From Delphinapterus leucas (lineage: Eukaryota; Chordata; Mammalia; Artiodactyla; Monodontidae), in contig NW_022098048.1 in assembly GCF_002288925.2 (NCBI RefSeq), positions 18,663,664 through 18,727,663 of the forward strand: DNA of 64,000 nt, read 5' to 3'. Below are positions 62,421 to 64,000 of this stretch, piece after piece. The notes under the pieces were generated by a model, which saw nothing but the letters and a program-made list of their open reading frames with translations, made no database searches and had not been told where the DNA came from. Position 1 is the first letter of the stretch, and the number at the start of each line of letters is the position of its first letter. The position numbers and the translations under genes were made by a program.

Positions 62421-63652
62421 AATTTTTTTAATGCAGTGACATGGAAAAATTGAAAGTAAGTAGATACAATGTATCAATGATTATTAACAAAGGGAATACT
62501 GCTACAGTATTACTGGTAGAAAAAAGCAGATATTAAGGCAAAAAGCATAATCAGAGATAAAAAGGTTATTACTTAATGCTAAAAGAAACAATCTACCCCC
62601 AAAATATTAGTCCTGAACCTGTATATACCAAAATCTTAGCCTTAAAATATACAGAGAAACAGAATTACAAGTAGAAACTGATGAATTTACAGTTAAAAGG
62701 GGATATTTTAATTTATTCTTATAAAAAATTATATCCTAATAATCACTCAGGGGAAGTTTGTATGAAACATTCAGGGAATTCATATTATTATGATGCTAAA
62801 GAGTAAGTGATCTTCTTTTTGTGATCTACAACCTCAAGGTAATATTCAAATAGTTTTTCCAGGACTGTTATATATCTATATGTTAAAAAATATGTATAGA
62901 AATACTGTTGTCTAAATCATTGAACTACATCTCCAAAAACAATGTAATGCTATTATTTCTATCTTGTTATTAAGGATCAGCTTATATTACATGCATATTT
63001 GAGTATGAATTGAAAGACTGGTCACAAGTGGAAATGAAATTCAGGTAACAAAGTGAAAACTGCTTTATAGGTACTAATAGAAAGAAATACTGCTAGACGA
63101 CTACCATAAATTACAGTGAGTTGTGCTGGTCATAATAAATTCCTTTTCTCCTTTGTTAAATACTCCATAGCAGCCAAAATGGACTAGTCAGTATTTGCCA
63201 AACGCCCTGTGCTTTCCTGCTCCAGCCTTTGACAACGTATGATGGATGGAGAAGGGCACTGCATCTGGAAGGAGAGGGTCTTGATCTGGATGCTGAGTCT
63301 GGCACCTACAAGCGGGATCACCTTTGGTAAGTCACTGACTACTCTAACATCCAGCAAGAGCCTGGCGTAAGGCAGACACTTAATAAATATTTTCTGACTA
63401 AATGACCATTCTGCATTTCAGGGTCTTCTTTTGTTAAATAATGCTAAAAAAATAACTACCTCAAGGCATTTGAGGGAAGATTAATTACACAACATACCAG
63501 GAAGTATCCAACAGTATTTGGCAATTAGTTGATGTTCAGTCACTGTTTCATTGTTATACTAGTCCACCAGGTCAGTGTCAGAACTCTACCCTTTTTCCTT
63601 AGACCATACGACAGAGGGAACTTGGCACTTTGATATGGCTGGACTTTGGTAG
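62421..63652. other. Intronic or upstream sequence of the right-hand gene
   Basis: AT-rich and mostly unique, with a MIR end near 63330-63405 ('gcaagagcctggcgtaaggcagacacttaataaatattt'). No exon recognised. Confidence 0.45.
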
Positions 63653-63914
63653 TGTATTAGTTTCCCAAATCTGCCATAACAAATTACCACAGATTTGGTA
63701 AAGCATCAGAAAATTATTGTCTTACAGTTCTGAAGGATAGATGTCTGTCTCATAAGAACACTTATCGTTGGATTGAGGGCCCATATTATCCAGGATGAGC
63801 TCATCTCAAAATCCTCACCCAAAGGATTTGCAAAGATCCTTATTTCAAATAAGGTCACATTCTGAGGTTCCTGGTGGACGTATCTTTCGGAGGCCACTAT
63901 CCAACCCAGTACAA
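63653..63914 (-). repeat. MLT1-type MaLR LTR
   Basis: The reverse complement of an MLT1 LTR: 'tgtattagtttcccaaatctgccataacaaattaccacag' at the left, 'ttcaaataaggtcacattctgaggttcctgg' at the right. The middle is shortened. Old, non-coding. Confidence 0.8.
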
Positions 63915-64000
63915 GTAGACACTAAAGATTACTTTACCTAATCTATCTCTTCCCCTTCTCTTCCTGTGCTGCACAGCTGATTCTCCTATGTTGTCCAGTC

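Noticed and set aside
1..64000. CRISPR arrays, operons, prophage, tRNA or rRNA genes
   Set aside because: None seen; the tRNA-like boxes here belong to SINEs, and the sequence is a mammalian nuclear genome.

Overview
The window is a stretch of mammalian nuclear genome, almost certainly from a whale or dolphin. The main clue is at least twelve copies of a tRNA-derived SINE of the CHR type (Cetacea-Hippopotamidae-Ruminantia), with the body 'ttccctggtggcgcagtgg' and the 'gagagtccgcctgc' variant typical of cetaceans. These sit beside young L1 3' ends and old mammalian repeats (MIR, L1M, MER5-like hAT, MaLR LTRs). I recognise no BovB or Bov-A2 element, which argues against a ruminant. Nothing bacterial or plasmid-like is present. 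Nearly all long open frames here are chance frames, repeat shadows or GC-rich shadows.

Two pieces of protein-coding gene are supported, both on the minus strand. (1) At the right, three exons (61278-61226, 53458-53334, 49580-49419) join in compatible phase, have good splice sites and end in a stop codon with poly(A) signals about 450 nt further on. They are the C-terminal end of a gene whose 5' part lies beyond position 64000. Together they encode a basic stretch, a leucine/glutamate-rich segment, an acidic linker and a helical tail ending DALMSAF. I do not recognise the gene. (2) At 9.33-10.72 kb lies a strong CpG island. In it a minus-strand exon encodes a 68-residue, proline-rich, acidic N-terminus (MEMDVEGV...) and ends at a consensus donor in phase 0. 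It is the start of a second gene running left out of the window; I cannot name it.

Layout: 1-9.3 kb, probable first intron of the CpG-island gene (MIR, L1M and older repeats); 9.3-10.7 kb, CpG-island promoter and first coding exon; 10.7-48.9 kb, a large region without recognisable genes, full of SINEs, L1 tails, hAT fragments, LTR remnants, microsatellites and some unique AT-rich sequence; 48.9-64 kb, the 3' end of the second gene with SINE- and L1-bearing introns.

The most informative structural features are two SINE copies each split by an L1 3' end, with both inner and outer target-site duplications readable; a 149-bp direct duplication with one mismatch, copies starting 806 bp apart; a minus-strand retroviral LTR with TATA box and poly(A) signal in place; and a hAT-type transposon with terminal inverted repeats and an 8-bp target duplication. 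I found no clearly new biological system. The best leads are the two unidentified coding fragments and the local duplication.
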